60,696 bases of DNA. Source: Paludibacteraceae bacterium. Its GTDB lineage: Bacteria > Bacteroidota > Bacteroidia > Bacteroidales > Paludibacteraceae. The stretch is from NCBI GenBank assembly GCA_017558065.1, contig JAFYWK010000052.1, positions 1 to 60,696 on the forward strand, in the 5' to 3' direction. The notes under the pieces were generated by a model that saw only the letters and a program-made list of their open reading frames with translations, did not search any database and had not been told where the DNA came from. Below are positions 15,421 through 24,847 of this stretch, in pieces. The translations under genes were made by a program, and so were the position numbers. Each line of letters begins with the position of its first letter. The stretch's first letter is position 1.

Positions 15421-16956
15421 TTAGTGCTTGAAGTGGCGTGTGCCAGTCATGAGCATGCAGATGCCGAGTTCGTCAGCTTTCACAACGCAGTCGTTGTCGC
15501 GGATGCTACCGCCAGGTTGTACGATTGCGGTTACACCATATTGTGCAGCCAATGCCACGGTATCATCAAATGGCAAGAAGCCGTCAGAAGCTAGGATAAG
15601 ACCTTCAGTCACACCTGCTGCGTGCGCTTGCTTCATAGCAATCTCAGCGCTACCTACGCGGTTCATTTGACCTGCACCTACGCCCAGTGTTTGGCCGTTC
15701 TTCACGACTACAATAGCATTGGATTTCACATGCTTAACGATATTCCAACCGAATTGCATGTCCGCCAATGTTGCTGCATCAGGTTGCACCTTGGTAGCGC
15801 ACATGTCGGCTGTGATCGTCTCGATTTGGGTGTCGAGGTGTTGTACGAGCAAACCGCCGTTGACGCTCACATATTGGTCAATAGCTTCGGTGCTTGGAGT
15901 CATGTCCACTTGGATAACGCGGAGGTTCTTCTTGGTAGCGAAGATCTCCATTGCCTCGTCGGTGAAATCAGGAGCAATCACGATCTCAAGGAAGATAGGC
16001 TTCATGCCCAGGGCAATCTCCTTGGTGATGGTGCGGTTGCAGATCACGATACCGCCGTAGATACTTACGGTGTCTGCCTCGTATGCTTTTTGCCATGCCT
16101 CTTCGATGGTAGCAGCTACAGCAGCGCCACATGGGTTCATATGCTTGAGGGCTACACAGAAAGGCTCTTGGAAGTCGCGAGCGATATTGAGGGCAGCGTT
16201 AGCATCTTGAATATTGTTGTAAGACATCTCCTTGCCTTGGAGTTGTTTGCCTGTGGCAAGTGAGAATGGGATAACTTTGGTAGAAGCATAGAACTTAGCC
16301 GATTGGTGAGGATTCTCACCATAACGAAGACCTTGCTTGAGGTCAAACTCGAGGAAGAGTTTCTCGTTGAGTCCTGCTTTTTCGCGCATGTAAGTAGCGA
16401 TGCAAGCATCGTATTGCGCAGTGTGGGTATATGCCTTAGCAGAGAGTTGAAGACGAGTTTCGAGCGTAGTGTTGCCCGTAGCATTGATCTCAGCAAGGAT
16501 AGTGTCGTAGTCGGCTGGATCGCAAACGACGGTCACATCGTTGTAGTTCTTTGCTGCTGAACGGAGCATAGATGGACCACCTATATCGATGTTCTCAATA
16601 GCATCTGCCATGCTTACGCCCTCTTTGGCGATGGTCTCGCGGAATGGATAGAGGTTCACGCACACGAGGTCGATGAACGAGATACCGTTCTCCTCCAATG
16701 CTTGCAGGTGAGATGGTTCGTCACGGCGTGCGAGAAGACCACCATGTACCTTTGGGTGAAGGGTCTTAACGCGACCGTCGCAAATCTCAGGGAAACCGGT
16801 TACATCGCTGATTCCGATGGTGTTAACGCCTGAGTTCTCTAATAATTTTTGTGTACCGCCTGTGGCGATGATTTCCCAGCCCGCTATTTGCAGACCTTTC
16901 ACGAAATCTACCAATCCTGATTTGTCGCTTACGCTGACAAGAGCTCTTTTTGCCAT
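15421..16956 (-). CDS. purH: Bifunctional AICAR transformylase/IMP cyclohydrolase
   Basis: A 511-residue enzyme for the last two steps of IMP synthesis. The N-terminal MGS-like cyclohydrolase domain (about 1-150) starts ALVSVSDKSGL and contains VKTLHPKVHGGLLARR. The transformylase domain follows, with LRYGENPHQSA, CVALKHMNPCGAA, the nucleotide-binding SNAIVVVKNGQTLGVGAGQMNR and the terminal TGTRHFKH. Length is normal. It lies 35 bases downstream of purM and shares its promoter (18096-18127). It uses 10-formyl-THF, supplied by FolD (2586-3437). Confidence 0.97.
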   Translation of the reverse strand: MAKRALVSVSDKSGLVDFVKGLQIAGWEIIATGGTQKLLENSGVNTIGISDVTGFPEICDGRVKTLHPKVHGGLLARRDEPSHLQALEENGISFIDLVCVNLYPFRETIAKEGVSMADAIENIDIGGPSMLRSAAKNYNDVTVVCDPADYDTILAEINATGNTTLETRLQLSAKAYTHTAQYDACIATYMREKAGLNEKLFLEFDLKQGLRYGENPHQSAKFYASTKVIPFSLATGKQLQGKEMSYNNIQDANAALNIARDFQEPFCVALKHMNPCGAAVAATIEEAWQKAYEADTVSIYGGIVICNRTITKEIALGMKPIFLEIVIAPDFTDEAMEIFATKKNLRVIQVDMTPSTEAIDQYVSVNGGLLVQHLDTQIETITADMCATKVQPDAATLADMQFGWNIVKHVKSNAIVVVKNGQTLGVGAGQMNRVGSAEIAMKQAHAAGVTEGLILASDGFLPFDDTVALAAQYGVTAIVQPGGSIRDNDCVVKADELGICMLMTGTRHFKH

Positions 16957-16991
16957 ATCTTTTTTATACCTTAAAAAATTTGAATTACTAA

Positions 16992-18017
16992 TTAAATAAT
17001 CTCGTTCTCACCTTCGATGACTTTGCCGATCACTTGCGCTTTGTCGCCGTGCTGAGCGAGGATAGCGATGGCTTTCTCTGCATCTGCCGCTGGCATAGCA
17101 ATCACCATACCAATACCCATGTTGAAGATGTTGAACATTTCGCGGTGAGGGATATTACCCCACTTCTCCAAGCATTGGAACACTGGTAGAATATCCCATG
17201 AACCCTCGGTCACGCTGAAGCCCTGACCATCCTTCAAGATACGAGGGATATTCTCATCAAAGCCACCACCTGTGATATGTGCGACACCGTGCACATCGCA
17301 GTTGTGGATAACCTCCAGCACTTGCTTCACATAGATGCGAGTTGGAGTGAGAAGCACTTCGCCGAGTTTCTTGTCTGCGCTGAGTTCTGGATATACGGTG
17401 TGCAAGTCAAGTCCTGCATCGCTAACCACTTTGCGCACGAGGCTGAAACCGTTGCTGTGTACGCCTGAAGAAGAGATACCTACGAGTACATCGCCTACAG
17501 CCACTTTGCTACCGTCGATGAGTTGAGATTTCTCCACCACGCCAGTGGTGTAACCTGCAATGTCGTATTCGCCATCGCCATACATACCTGGCATCTCGGC
17601 TGTCTCGCCACCTACGAGGGCGCAACCTGCTTGGCGGCAACCTTCTGCCACACCTGCTACGATAGCTTCTACTTTCTCAGGGATATTGTGACCAATAGCC
17701 ACATAGTCGAGGAAGATGAGTGGTTCTGCACCTTGTGCCAATACATCGTTCACGCACATAGCCACTGCATCAATACCAATGGTATCGTGCTTGTCCATTG
17801 CGAAAGCGAGTTTGAGTTTGGTACCAACACCATCGGTTCCGCTCACGAGAACAGGCTCTTTGATGTTCAATGCCGAAAGGTCGAACATTCCACCAAACGA
17901 ACCGATATTGCCCATAGAGCCAAAGCGGTTGGTGCTTTTTACATGCGATTTAATACGAGTTACTACTTCGTATCCGGCTTCGAGGTTTACGCCGGCTGCC
18001 TCATAATGTTGTGCCAT
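16992..18017 (-). CDS. purM: Phosphoribosylformylglycinamidine cyclo-ligase (AIR synthetase)
   Basis: A 341-residue ATP-dependent enzyme of the fifth purine step. It shows [11 protein letters not shown], the glycine-rich [16 protein letters not shown], the [14 protein letters not shown] loop and [11 protein letters not shown]. Length is normal. The leader between promoter and start codon carries heptamers tatgaat, tatgaac, tatgagt (18030-18050). purH follows after 35 bases. Confidence 0.96.
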   Translation of the reverse strand: MAQHYEAAGVNLEAGYEVVTRIKSHVKSTNRFGSMGNIGSFGGMFDLSALNIKEPVLVSGTDGVGTKLKLAFAMDKHDTIGIDAVAMCVNDVLAQGAEPLIFLDYVAIGHNIPEKVEAIVAGVAEGCRQAGCALVGGETAEMPGMYGDGEYDIAGYTTGVVEKSQLIDGSKVAVGDVLVGISSSGVHSNGFSLVRKVVSDAGLDLHTVYPELSADKKLGEVLLTPTRIYVKQVLEVIHNCDVHGVAHITGGGFDENIPRILKDGQGFSVTEGSWDILPVFQCLEKWGNIPHREMFNIFNMGIGMVIAMPAADAEKAIAILAQHGDKAQVIGKVIEGENEII

Positions 18018-18029
18018 TATATAATTAGT

Positions 18030-18050
18030 TATGAATTATGAACTATGAGT
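18030..18050. repeat. Heptamers in the purM leader
   Basis: Three contiguous 7-base units (tatgaat, tatgaac, tatgagt) lie within the 5' untranslated region of purM, 13 bases before the ATG on the minus strand. Confidence 0.6.
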
Positions 18051-18095
18051 GAAGAGTTGTTTTAGCAACTTTTTAGTGCAATTTAAAATCGGGTA

Positions 18096-18127
18096 CAAAA
18101 TTAGCATTTTTTTTTGAAATACGCAAG
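18096..18127 (-). promoter_or_regulatory. purM-purH promoter
   Basis: On the minus strand CTTG (18127-18124), N20 with an A9 tract, TAATTTTG (18103-18096). Confidence 0.75.
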
Positions 18128-18249
18128 GGAATATTGGAAAAGTTTTAGTCTATATTGAATTTGTAATTCAAGGGTGGCAAACTATGCTATTACTACTCAT
18201 AGTTCATACTATCACTTACGGGTTCATAACGGGTTTATATGCTACCTTC

Positions 18250-18293
18250 ACTATGTGATTACTATGAGATTACAATGTGATTACTATGTGATT
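18250..18293. repeat. Four tandem 11-base units
   Basis: Units actatgtgatt, actatgagatt, acaatgtgatt, actatgtgatt are contiguous, with weaker copies upstream to about 18180. They lie at the start of the 921-base gene-free gap 18018-18938. Confidence 0.85.
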
Positions 18294-18426
18294 CATATCC
18301 CTTGCTTATCCTATAGCAACACCCTTACCACTCCGACACCACTAGCCGAAGTTAGGCTGATACTACTTCATGCTACAGAATAGTAATTTACTTCTCTATT
18401 TGATTTAGATTTTCCAGATTTTCCGG

Positions 18427-18733
18427 ATTTTCCGTGATTTGAGATAAACCAGAAAACACGGAAAATACGGAAAACCTAATACATATTTTTTTCTTTCAGC
18501 ACAAACAACAAATCCGCATAATCAATTCTTTTTCATTCGATTATACGGATTCTCCTTATCACCTGATAACCTCTCACCTCCATCCTACGGACTTCCTGCG
18601 GACACATTCTTAGCCCACCTCAAAAGTCCGCAGGAATTGCTTCCAACATCCCTTCTCCCTGAAAATCAATGCACCATCTTAATCACGTAGGTTGACATTA
18701 TTGACACTTTTGGCACTTTCAATAATGCCAAAA
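18427..18733. other. Cluster of four hairpins in the gap left of the defence island
   Basis: Inverted repeats follow one another: 18427-18436/18457-18466 (10 pairs), 18511-18523/18539-18551 (12 of 13 pairs), 18593-18603/18626-18636 (11 pairs) and 18708-18715/18726-18733 (8 pairs). Near 18410-18432 the box gattttcc repeats with a period of about 9. No coding frame of interest is present. These could be terminators for the converging transcripts or remains of repeated elements. Confidence 0.55.
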
Positions 18734-18846
18734 TGCCAATATTGCCACATGTTTTTATATTTCGCGCGAGTATATTTTTTTGAAAAAAGTTTTCGTGTGC
18801 CGAAAATGAACTAACAAGAAATCCTTATAAGTTCGATTATTGGCTA

Positions 18847-18880
18847 CAAAAGTAGTATATCAAACTGCAACAATTGTCAT
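18847..18880 (-). repeat. Left copy of an imperfect direct repeat that flanks the defence island
   Basis: On the minus strand it contains GCAGTTTGAT followed 5 bases later by TACTTTTG (18854-18847). About 30 of 40 positions match 28161-28200 at the other end of the island, in the same orientation. It looks like a promoter, but no gene follows it. Confidence 0.5.
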
Positions 18881-18938
18881 AGTTTAATGTCTTAGAAAAA
18901 TTGCAAATAATTTATTGTTCCTATGATTTCATTGATAT

Positions 18939-19628
18939 TTAGAAATTAATTACTGATATTCCACCATCATTTATTATTTGCGAGACAGACTGAGCGCCGT
19001 TTTGGGTAATACAAATAGATGATTCAGGTTGTTGTACTTTGACAGGAACATCTGTATTAATTTCAGTATTTATGTCAACATCTAGTAATAACTCATCTTT
19101 TATATGAGCTATAAGTTTTTGAAATTGATTTGCCGAAAGTTGTTCGAATGAGAGAGTATTGATTTTTTGAATATATTCCCATGCTTTACCAAAATAAGTA
19201 AGTATAGCATTCACTTTTTCCAGTTCATTCAGAATAGGTCTATCTATATGTTCTTCGTTAGATAGGTTTTGTTGAAGTTGCGAAAAATACTTTTTCCAAT
19301 AGCTACATACTGTGCTATACATATCATAAGTACGACTAAAATCCTCCATATTTATCCAACGAACTCGATTGGAATTTATTCCGTTTTTTATAATAAGTGC
19401 TAATTCGTACATGCAATTAAGAGAATAAAAATAAGAATTAGATAGGACTACTAATACATTATCTGCTTGACCTATTTCGCGCTCAAATGCCTCTATATCA
19501 TGTCCATATCTACAATCTTTTTCATCAATATAATAATCAATATTAGATTGTTTTAAGCAAGGACATAGCCAATTTTTAACTATTGACTTTGCAGGTTGTT
19601 TCCAACTATATGAAATGTATATTTTCAT
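18939..19628 (-). CDS. TIR-domain effector with C-terminal amyloid-like motif
   Basis: A 229-residue protein. The TIR domain fills about 1-125 and starts at once with KIYISYSWK. It has the DEKDCRYGHDIEAFEREI helix region and SLNCMYELAL, where Glu75 is placed like the catalytic Glu of NAD-degrading TIRs. A helical stretch (about 95-190) follows, then a linker and a C-terminal motif, ITQNGAQSVSQIINDGGI (207-224). Nearly the same motif begins the NACHT protein encoded three bases upstream. By analogy with bacterial amyloid signalling motifs, the NTPase would template assembly of this protein and switch on NAD cleavage and abortive infection. The TIR fold and shared motif are seen; the mechanism is inferred. 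It is the last gene of the island. Confidence 0.85.
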   Translation of the reverse strand: MKIYISYSWKQPAKSIVKNWLCPCLKQSNIDYYIDEKDCRYGHDIEAFEREIGQADNVLVVLSNSYFYSLNCMYELALIIKNGINSNRVRWINMEDFSRTYDMYSTVCSYWKKYFSQLQQNLSNEEHIDRPILNELEKVNAILTYFGKAWEYIQKINTLSFEQLSANQFQKLIAHIKDELLLDVDINTEINTDVPVKVQQPESSICITQNGAQSVSQIINDGGISVINF

Positions 19629-19631
19629 GTT

Positions 19632-22600
19632 TTATTTGTCCAAATCGTTGAGACATTTGTTCAAGTAATAGTTAATATCTTCTTTCTCCAGCAGCTTATC
19701 CAATAAATCCATTGCACTTTCGAGAGAATAATCTGTGTTATCATACACACGCACATTATTGTATGCTTCGATGAGAATTTCCGTTATACTTTGTAATTCG
19801 TTGTACTCAATAGTATATTTTTGCGAAGTTGATTTCTTCTCATACAATATTGATAATAATTCTAAACAATAATGTGGATTAACTGTTGCTAAATACTTCA
19901 TGTATTCATAGATTCGGTATGAACAAAATACACATAATCGAGAATGAATAAATTTAGATAGGAATAGTTGGTAATCAATATTCTGCTCCCAATTACTAAG
20001 ATATTTAAATATCTCATCATATTCTTCAGCCAACTCTTTTTCTTCATATTGGAGATAACGCAATAAGGCTTCTTGCATTTGTTGAGCAAATGTAGCATGA
20101 AAATATTTACCAACAAAGTCAATAATCTTTTTTCGTGCTATAGGAGATTTATCTGCAAAGTTAAATAACATAGTTTTTGCACTCTCCTGTCCATTCAGCC
20201 ATGCGCGAAATAAAAAATCTGCAGTTACATCATTCCCTACTGTTGATTGCATTGCCATATTGAAATATGGTAATAGTTGTTTAAAGTCTTTATTAATAAA
20301 ATAAAGAATAGGATTAGCACTATGTACGGGAAGTTTAAAGTAATTAGGGTTGCCGTCTTTTGTAATTTCTAAAAATAGTTGAAGTGTCTTTTGATAATTT
20401 ACATTTAACAAACAAGCCATACGGAATAATATACCTACTTTGCTAGTAATAGATGCTATAGGAATAATTTGTTCTAGCACATTCAATATATCATCTGCAT
20501 AATTTTTGTCCCAACAAGTATGCATAAGAGAATCAATGGCTCTTCCTCGTTCCCTATTAAGTGGTAAATTATAATCAATATTATCTATTTCATCTTCATC
20601 TTTAGATGGATTTAAGACTATATTTCTCACGAAGTTATACACTTCTTGAGGCATATGCAATTGTTGTTTAATATAGTATTCAATACGCGAACACATTATT
20701 AAATTCGTAAGTGGCTGCTCTACATTATCACGATGTTGTATCTCCTTTATCAATAAGCAAAATAATTGATCAATCTTGTCTGGGGAATAATTACAGCGAA
20801 TAAGACTTTCTAACCCTTCTATGATATATTTAATATGAATAGATGAATCATGTAGAGCTTTTAAATAAATAGCATAAAACTTATCTGGTTTCTTTAATGC
20901 CTGTTGTGCAAAAGAATTTGCAACACCAGTAAGAGTCGGTTTTTCAAAATCTATTAAATCATCGTCATTATAAGAACGCATAGCATTAAGAATATCTGCT
21001 TCTTTCTCCATTTTTTCAAATACATTTTCAGGGAGTGAAGTATATCCTTCGTGTACTTCCATTTTATTCGGTGCCGTATTCTTTAAATCAGGATATTTTC
21101 TTTTCATGCTGATATAAAAACTATATTCTTCTGGAAAGTTTTTAAGCATTTGTTCAGGAACACAATGATAGTATTGAGCTCGTGTGTATCCTATTCTAGA
21201 CAAAGGATATTTCCTATTAGGATATGACAAATGCTTTTTTTCCCAATCGGGACTTATTTTTTTTATGCAATCAAAGAGTTCTGATAATTCCTGGGTAGAA
21301 ATGCCGCTCTTTACTATAGATTCAAACAATTGAATATAATAGTAAGTCAATACAGAAGAGTGATAAGTGCGATTGATATTTTTTATAAGATAATTTATAG
21401 CTCTTTTTCTATCTTGTAAAATGCCATGTCTCAAAACAGATGCTACAATAGTATGCATAATTACCAAATTTGTCTGTATCAATATAGACATTTTATTTTC
21501 AACCTCCTCTTTTTGATTCTTGTTTAGCAAATAGCATAAGTATGACCTCATGTCATTTACTAAGCATACATGAAAGTTAGACTCAAGTGATGTTTGTTGG
21601 TTGTAGTTCCAATATGCCATTGAACTCTTGATATCATCTTCCGTATCAAGTATTGTATTCCCTGCAATATAAGCTACTAAATCATAGGCAAATTGATATG
21701 CTTTGCCGGGGAAATGCTCTTTGAGTTTATCATATATATGTTTTGCTTCATATGGTACATTATTATGATAATTGAATATGTCCTCTGAAGTTTTTCTATA
21801 TAACAAAAACAAATATTTCTTCAACCTTTCAATGACCCAATCTGTATTATGAAAAATATTTGTTTCCATCATATGAGGGAACACTAAAATATCATTATTA
21901 ACATCCAAAAATTTAATAACATATTGTAAATCCTCTGTAAATTCTATTTGCCCTTGTCGTTCTAGCAGATTTATCAATCTGTTCTTATATAAAGTTGACA
22001 ACTTGGAATTGCATATTGTACGGATATATTGAATCTGTTCTTTAAAATTACGATATAGAGTTTTACTCAAAATCGTAAACATATAGTCCTGCAAGTTGTT
22101 CTCTATCGCAAAGAATCCCCCTCGCATATTTATCCAATTTTTATATAATATAAATCCAGCATAAGTAGTGATGGAATTTATGAAATGAAAAAGATACTGT
22201 TTGTTCGTGAAGATTCGTTGATAAATTAGTCTTTCTTCTAATTTAGTATAATTATCGAAATTGGCAATAATAGATATTGTTAAATGGCGTATGTGGAATC
22301 GATATTTATAACAACTTTCATTATCGGTAGTATCAAATAGAATCATTTGGACATTATGCAAAAATCCTTTTGAATCTGTAGTATGTTGGTATTCCAATAT
22401 TTGTTTTATATGGTTACGAACAAACAGTCCTTGGTGTTTCGTTTCAAAAAGGTCTTCTAATTTTTGCTGTTTTTCAAAAAATAATCGAGCAAAAACATAG
22501 TCAAATAAGGTCTGATGCATAAATTGCCACACATCCTTATTTTCGACTATTATTCCTTTCGATAGAAGATATTGACATTCTTTATGCCATGTCGAAGATA

Positions 22601-23555
22601 ACAAGGATTTATGAATAGATAATGTTTGTTTCTTATACAATAACGATACAAAATACCATAGAAAATCTATTAATTCAATAGTGTTACCCTGATAGTTATC
22701 AAGCATATTTTCCCATAATAAAGAATATAAGTCAGTTAGATTCTTTATGTTATATGCAGATTTATCTGAATGAACTTTACAAAATAATGATAAATTAAGT
22801 GGGTTAGATAATAATAGTAATAAATCGGGAGAGAGGTGTATATCTGATGGCAATCCATTTTCATATAAAGTTTTCCGTATTTCTTCTTCAGTTAATTGAT
22901 TAACTGTTATTAGTTTGCAGTGCCTCAAATCCGAGAATGATTGATCATAGTAAAAGTCATAAGGCCTACATGAGATTAGAATCCTTACATTAGGAATTTG
23001 GACCGCTTGATTGATTAAACCAATCATTTCAGCCAAGGGTTTTCGTTGAGATGATAGAACAGCAGATAAAGCATCTATTTGGTCTATAATCAAAATCGTT
23101 TTATATCGTTGTGATGCTTCTTCGATAGCTTTGATAATCGGTTTCCCTAAGTTGGCCTTTGAATTAATGTCTTGACTATCTTTTCCATCATAAAAAATAT
23201 CAGATTTAAAAGCCAGCACTTTGCAATCATCACGCTTTTGCAAATTTAGTAACACATCCTTTAGAATTACAGATTTACCACAACCTGCCTTTCCTAATAA
23301 AATGGCTATTCGCTGATCATTCAAACTATTATCTTGCGTTAAAGGAGTGTCAATCCATGAAAGAAATTGTTGGGTTTCATTTCTATCAATATGGAACCCA
23401 CCGATATTGCTAATATGGATTTCAAGTGCTGTAGATATATCAGCAAATGTTTGTATCGTCTGTGTTTGCAGTATACCACCTTCATTTACGACTGCTACAA
23501 TACTTTTTTCTCCATATTGCGTAATATTTGTATTTTTCAATTGGTTATCAGACAT
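19632..23555 (-). CDS. NACHT/STAND NTPase, NLR-like sensor with N-terminal amyloid-like motif
   Basis: A 1307-residue protein. The N-terminus carries ITQYGEKSIVAVVNEGGI (11-28), matching the C-terminus of the TIR protein. The NTPase has Walker A LLGKAGCGKS (about 86-95), Walker B TILIIDQIDAL (about 153-163), sensor ILISCRPYDF (about 192-201) and the PLNLSLFC helix typical of STAND proteins. A winged-helix-like region near 345-365 reads FMHQTLFDYVFARL. The remaining ~900 residues look all-helical and should form the sensor repeats; I recognise no specific ligand domain. No effector domain is fused, so signalling must pass to the adjacent TIR protein. ATG 23555 is preferred to TTG two codons earlier. 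The DNA is clearly AT-richer than the housekeeping neighbours, suggesting transfer. Confidence 0.85.
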   Translation of the reverse strand: MSDNQLKNTNITQYGEKSIVAVVNEGGILQTQTIQTFADISTALEIHISNIGGFHIDRNETQQFLSWIDTPLTQDNSLNDQRIAILLGKAGCGKSVILKDVLLNLQKRDDCKVLAFKSDIFYDGKDSQDINSKANLGKPIIKAIEEASQRYKTILIIDQIDALSAVLSSQRKPLAEMIGLINQAVQIPNVRILISCRPYDFYYDQSFSDLRHCKLITVNQLTEEEIRKTLYENGLPSDIHLSPDLLLLLSNPLNLSLFCKVHSDKSAYNIKNLTDLYSLLWENMLDNYQGNTIELIDFLWYFVSLLYKKQTLSIHKSLLSSTWHKECQYLLSKGIIVENKDVWQFMHQTLFDYVFARLFFEKQQKLEDLFETKHQGLFVRNHIKQILEYQHTTDSKGFLHNVQMILFDTTDNESCYKYRFHIRHLTISIIANFDNYTKLEERLIYQRIFTNKQYLFHFINSITTYAGFILYKNWINMRGGFFAIENNLQDYMFTILSKTLYRNFKEQIQYIRTICNSKLSTLYKNRLINLLERQGQIEFTEDLQYVIKFLDVNNDILVFPHMMETNIFHNTDWVIERLKKYLFLLYRKTSEDIFNYHNNVPYEAKHIYDKLKEHFPGKAYQFAYDLVAYIAGNTILDTEDDIKSSMAYWNYNQQTSLESNFHVCLVNDMRSYLCYLLNKNQKEEVENKMSILIQTNLVIMHTIVASVLRHGILQDRKRAINYLIKNINRTYHSSVLTYYYIQLFESIVKSGISTQELSELFDCIKKISPDWEKKHLSYPNRKYPLSRIGYTRAQYYHCVPEQMLKNFPEEYSFYISMKRKYPDLKNTAPNKMEVHEGYTSLPENVFEKMEKEADILNAMRSYNDDDLIDFEKPTLTGVANSFAQQALKKPDKFYAIYLKALHDSSIHIKYIIEGLESLIRCNYSPDKIDQLFCLLIKEIQHRDNVEQPLTNLIMCSRIEYYIKQQLHMPQEVYNFVRNIVLNPSKDEDEIDNIDYNLPLNRERGRAIDSLMHTCWDKNYADDILNVLEQIIPIASITSKVGILFRMACLLNVNYQKTLQLFLEITKDGNPNYFKLPVHSANPILYFINKDFKQLLPYFNMAMQSTVGNDVTADFLFRAWLNGQESAKTMLFNFADKSPIARKKIIDFVGKYFHATFAQQMQEALLRYLQYEEKELAEEYDEIFKYLSNWEQNIDYQLFLSKFIHSRLCVFCSYRIYEYMKYLATVNPHYCLELLSILYEKKSTSQKYTIEYNELQSITEILIEAYNNVRVYDNTDYSLESAMDLLDKLLEKEDINYYLNKCLNDLDK

Positions 23556-23652
23556 AGTCAAATAGTTTAGTTTTTAATATTGCTTAATATTTTAATTGTT
23601 TTATTATTCACACTGATTACTCTTTGTGCGCTATTTGCCCTCATATATACGA

Positions 23653-23664
23653 TGTAGTTCTACA
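23653..23664. promoter_or_regulatory. Possible operator between the R-M and NACHT genes
   Basis: TGTAGTTCTACA is a perfect 12-base palindrome in the 113-base gap before the NACHT gene. No clear TAnnTTTG box is present there, so it is unclear whether NACHT-TIR has its own promoter. Confidence 0.3.
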
Positions 23665-23668
23665 ATAT

Positions 23669-24847
23669 TTATTTTACTCCGACGAGATCACTCAATGGAC
23701 GAATTTTTGCCACATTAGTATATGCGCGCTGTTGGAGTTGGATTTCTTGGTCGTAAGGTATAGTTTTACTTGAATCAAAACGCAATACCGCATAATAAGG
23801 TGCGTTTTCTGCGCTAAATCCCAATGCTTGCAAATTCTCTGCTGTCCAAATTTGGAATCCCTTTTTGGTTAGTTTAAATAGTTGAGGATTCTTACCATTG
23901 TCATGCAACAACACATATCCTAAACGCTCAAAACCTTTTTGTACAAGCAATGAACCTTTACTATCTCCTGCTCGTAAATAGCACAACCCTTTTTCCAACA
24001 TTAACTGATAGTCTTTAGGGCGTGCGTGATTGACAAGTACCATCGTTTCCTCTGGTGTTTCACGCATTTTTTTGAGTAGTTTTTGCGCTTCTGTTGGATT
24101 ATCCAGTAACTCTCGGCGGCGCTTGCTTAACTCAATAAAACTTTTATCTTGCTCTATGCCTATAAACTTGCGACCTAATAGATTGGCAGCTATGCCTGTT
24201 GTGCTACTACCAGCAAATGGGTCGAGAATAGTATCGCCTTCGTTAGTAGAAGCCAACACAACGCGATAAAGCAAGCGCAATGCCTTTTGTGTAGGATGTT
24301 TGCCGCAAGTCTTTTCCCACATACCCACAGCAGGAATACGCCACACATCTGTCATTTGAGAACCGCCATTGAGTTGCTTCATGGTTTCATAGTTGAACTT
24401 GTGCGGTTTCTTCTCATGCTTGCGTGCCCAAATAACAAGTTCTGTAGAGAAGTTAAAATATCGGCACGACAAGTTTGGTGGTGGGTCAGATTTTTGCCAA
24501 GTAATGACATTTAGTATCTTATAACCCAACTCTTGCAGACAGCGTTGCACTACAAATATGTTGTGGTGTGTACCTGAAATCCAAATTGTACCATTGTCTT
24601 TGAGTTTTGGACGGCACAACGATAGCCATTGTTTGTTGAATTGGTAAATGTACTCAGGTGTTCCACCTTTGTCCCAATCACCTTTATCCACACACACTTG
24701 TTTGCCACTTTGCACACTTATTCCGCCATTACTTAAAAAGTAAGGTGGGTCAGCGAAGATTGCATCAATAGAGTTATCTTCTATTTCTTGCAATCGCTCC
24801 ATACAATCGCCAATCAGAAGAGTAAAATTAGAATATGTATTTATCAT
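23669..24847 (-). CDS. Beta-class DNA methyltransferase, DpnA-like, with C-terminal extension
   Basis: 392 residues. The motif order is that of beta-class N6-adenine methyltransferases: DPPY (33-36) first, then the target-recognition region (about 60-170), and the AdoMet-binding ILDPFAGSSTTGIAA (187-201) near residue 190. In DpnII systems the second enzyme (DpnA) has this form and methylates GATC, including in single strands. The protein is longer than classical DpnA; the last ~150 residues form an extension I do not recognise. Its ATG overlaps the stop of the unknown upstream gene by one base (TAATG at 24847), so translation is coupled. The start at 24847 is chosen over an 18-residue-longer frame that would run into that gene. 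Confidence 0.85.
   Translation of the reverse strand: MINTYSNFTLLIGDCMERLQEIEDNSIDAIFADPPYFLSNGGISVQSGKQVCVDKGDWDKGGTPEYIYQFNKQWLSLCRPKLKDNGTIWISGTHHNIFVVQRCLQELGYKILNVITWQKSDPPPNLSCRYFNFSTELVIWARKHEKKPHKFNYETMKQLNGGSQMTDVWRIPAVGMWEKTCGKHPTQKALRLLYRVVLASTNEGDTILDPFAGSSTTGIAANLLGRKFIGIEQDKSFIELSKRRRELLDNPTEAQKLLKKMRETPEETMVLVNHARPKDYQLMLEKGLCYLRAGDSKGSLLVQKGFERLGYVLLHDNGKNPQLFKLTKKGFQIWTAENLQALGFSAENAPYYAVLRFDSSKTIPYDQEIQLQQRAYTNVAKIRPLSDLVGVK

Noticed and set aside
15188-15594. Two plus-strand frames starting in tRNA-Ser
   Set aside because: They begin inside the tRNA and cross its terminator and the end of purH.
18847-18880. Promoter of an undetected gene left of the island
   Set aside because: No reading frame or conserved RNA-like structure follows it toward 18750, so it is listed only as a repeat copy.
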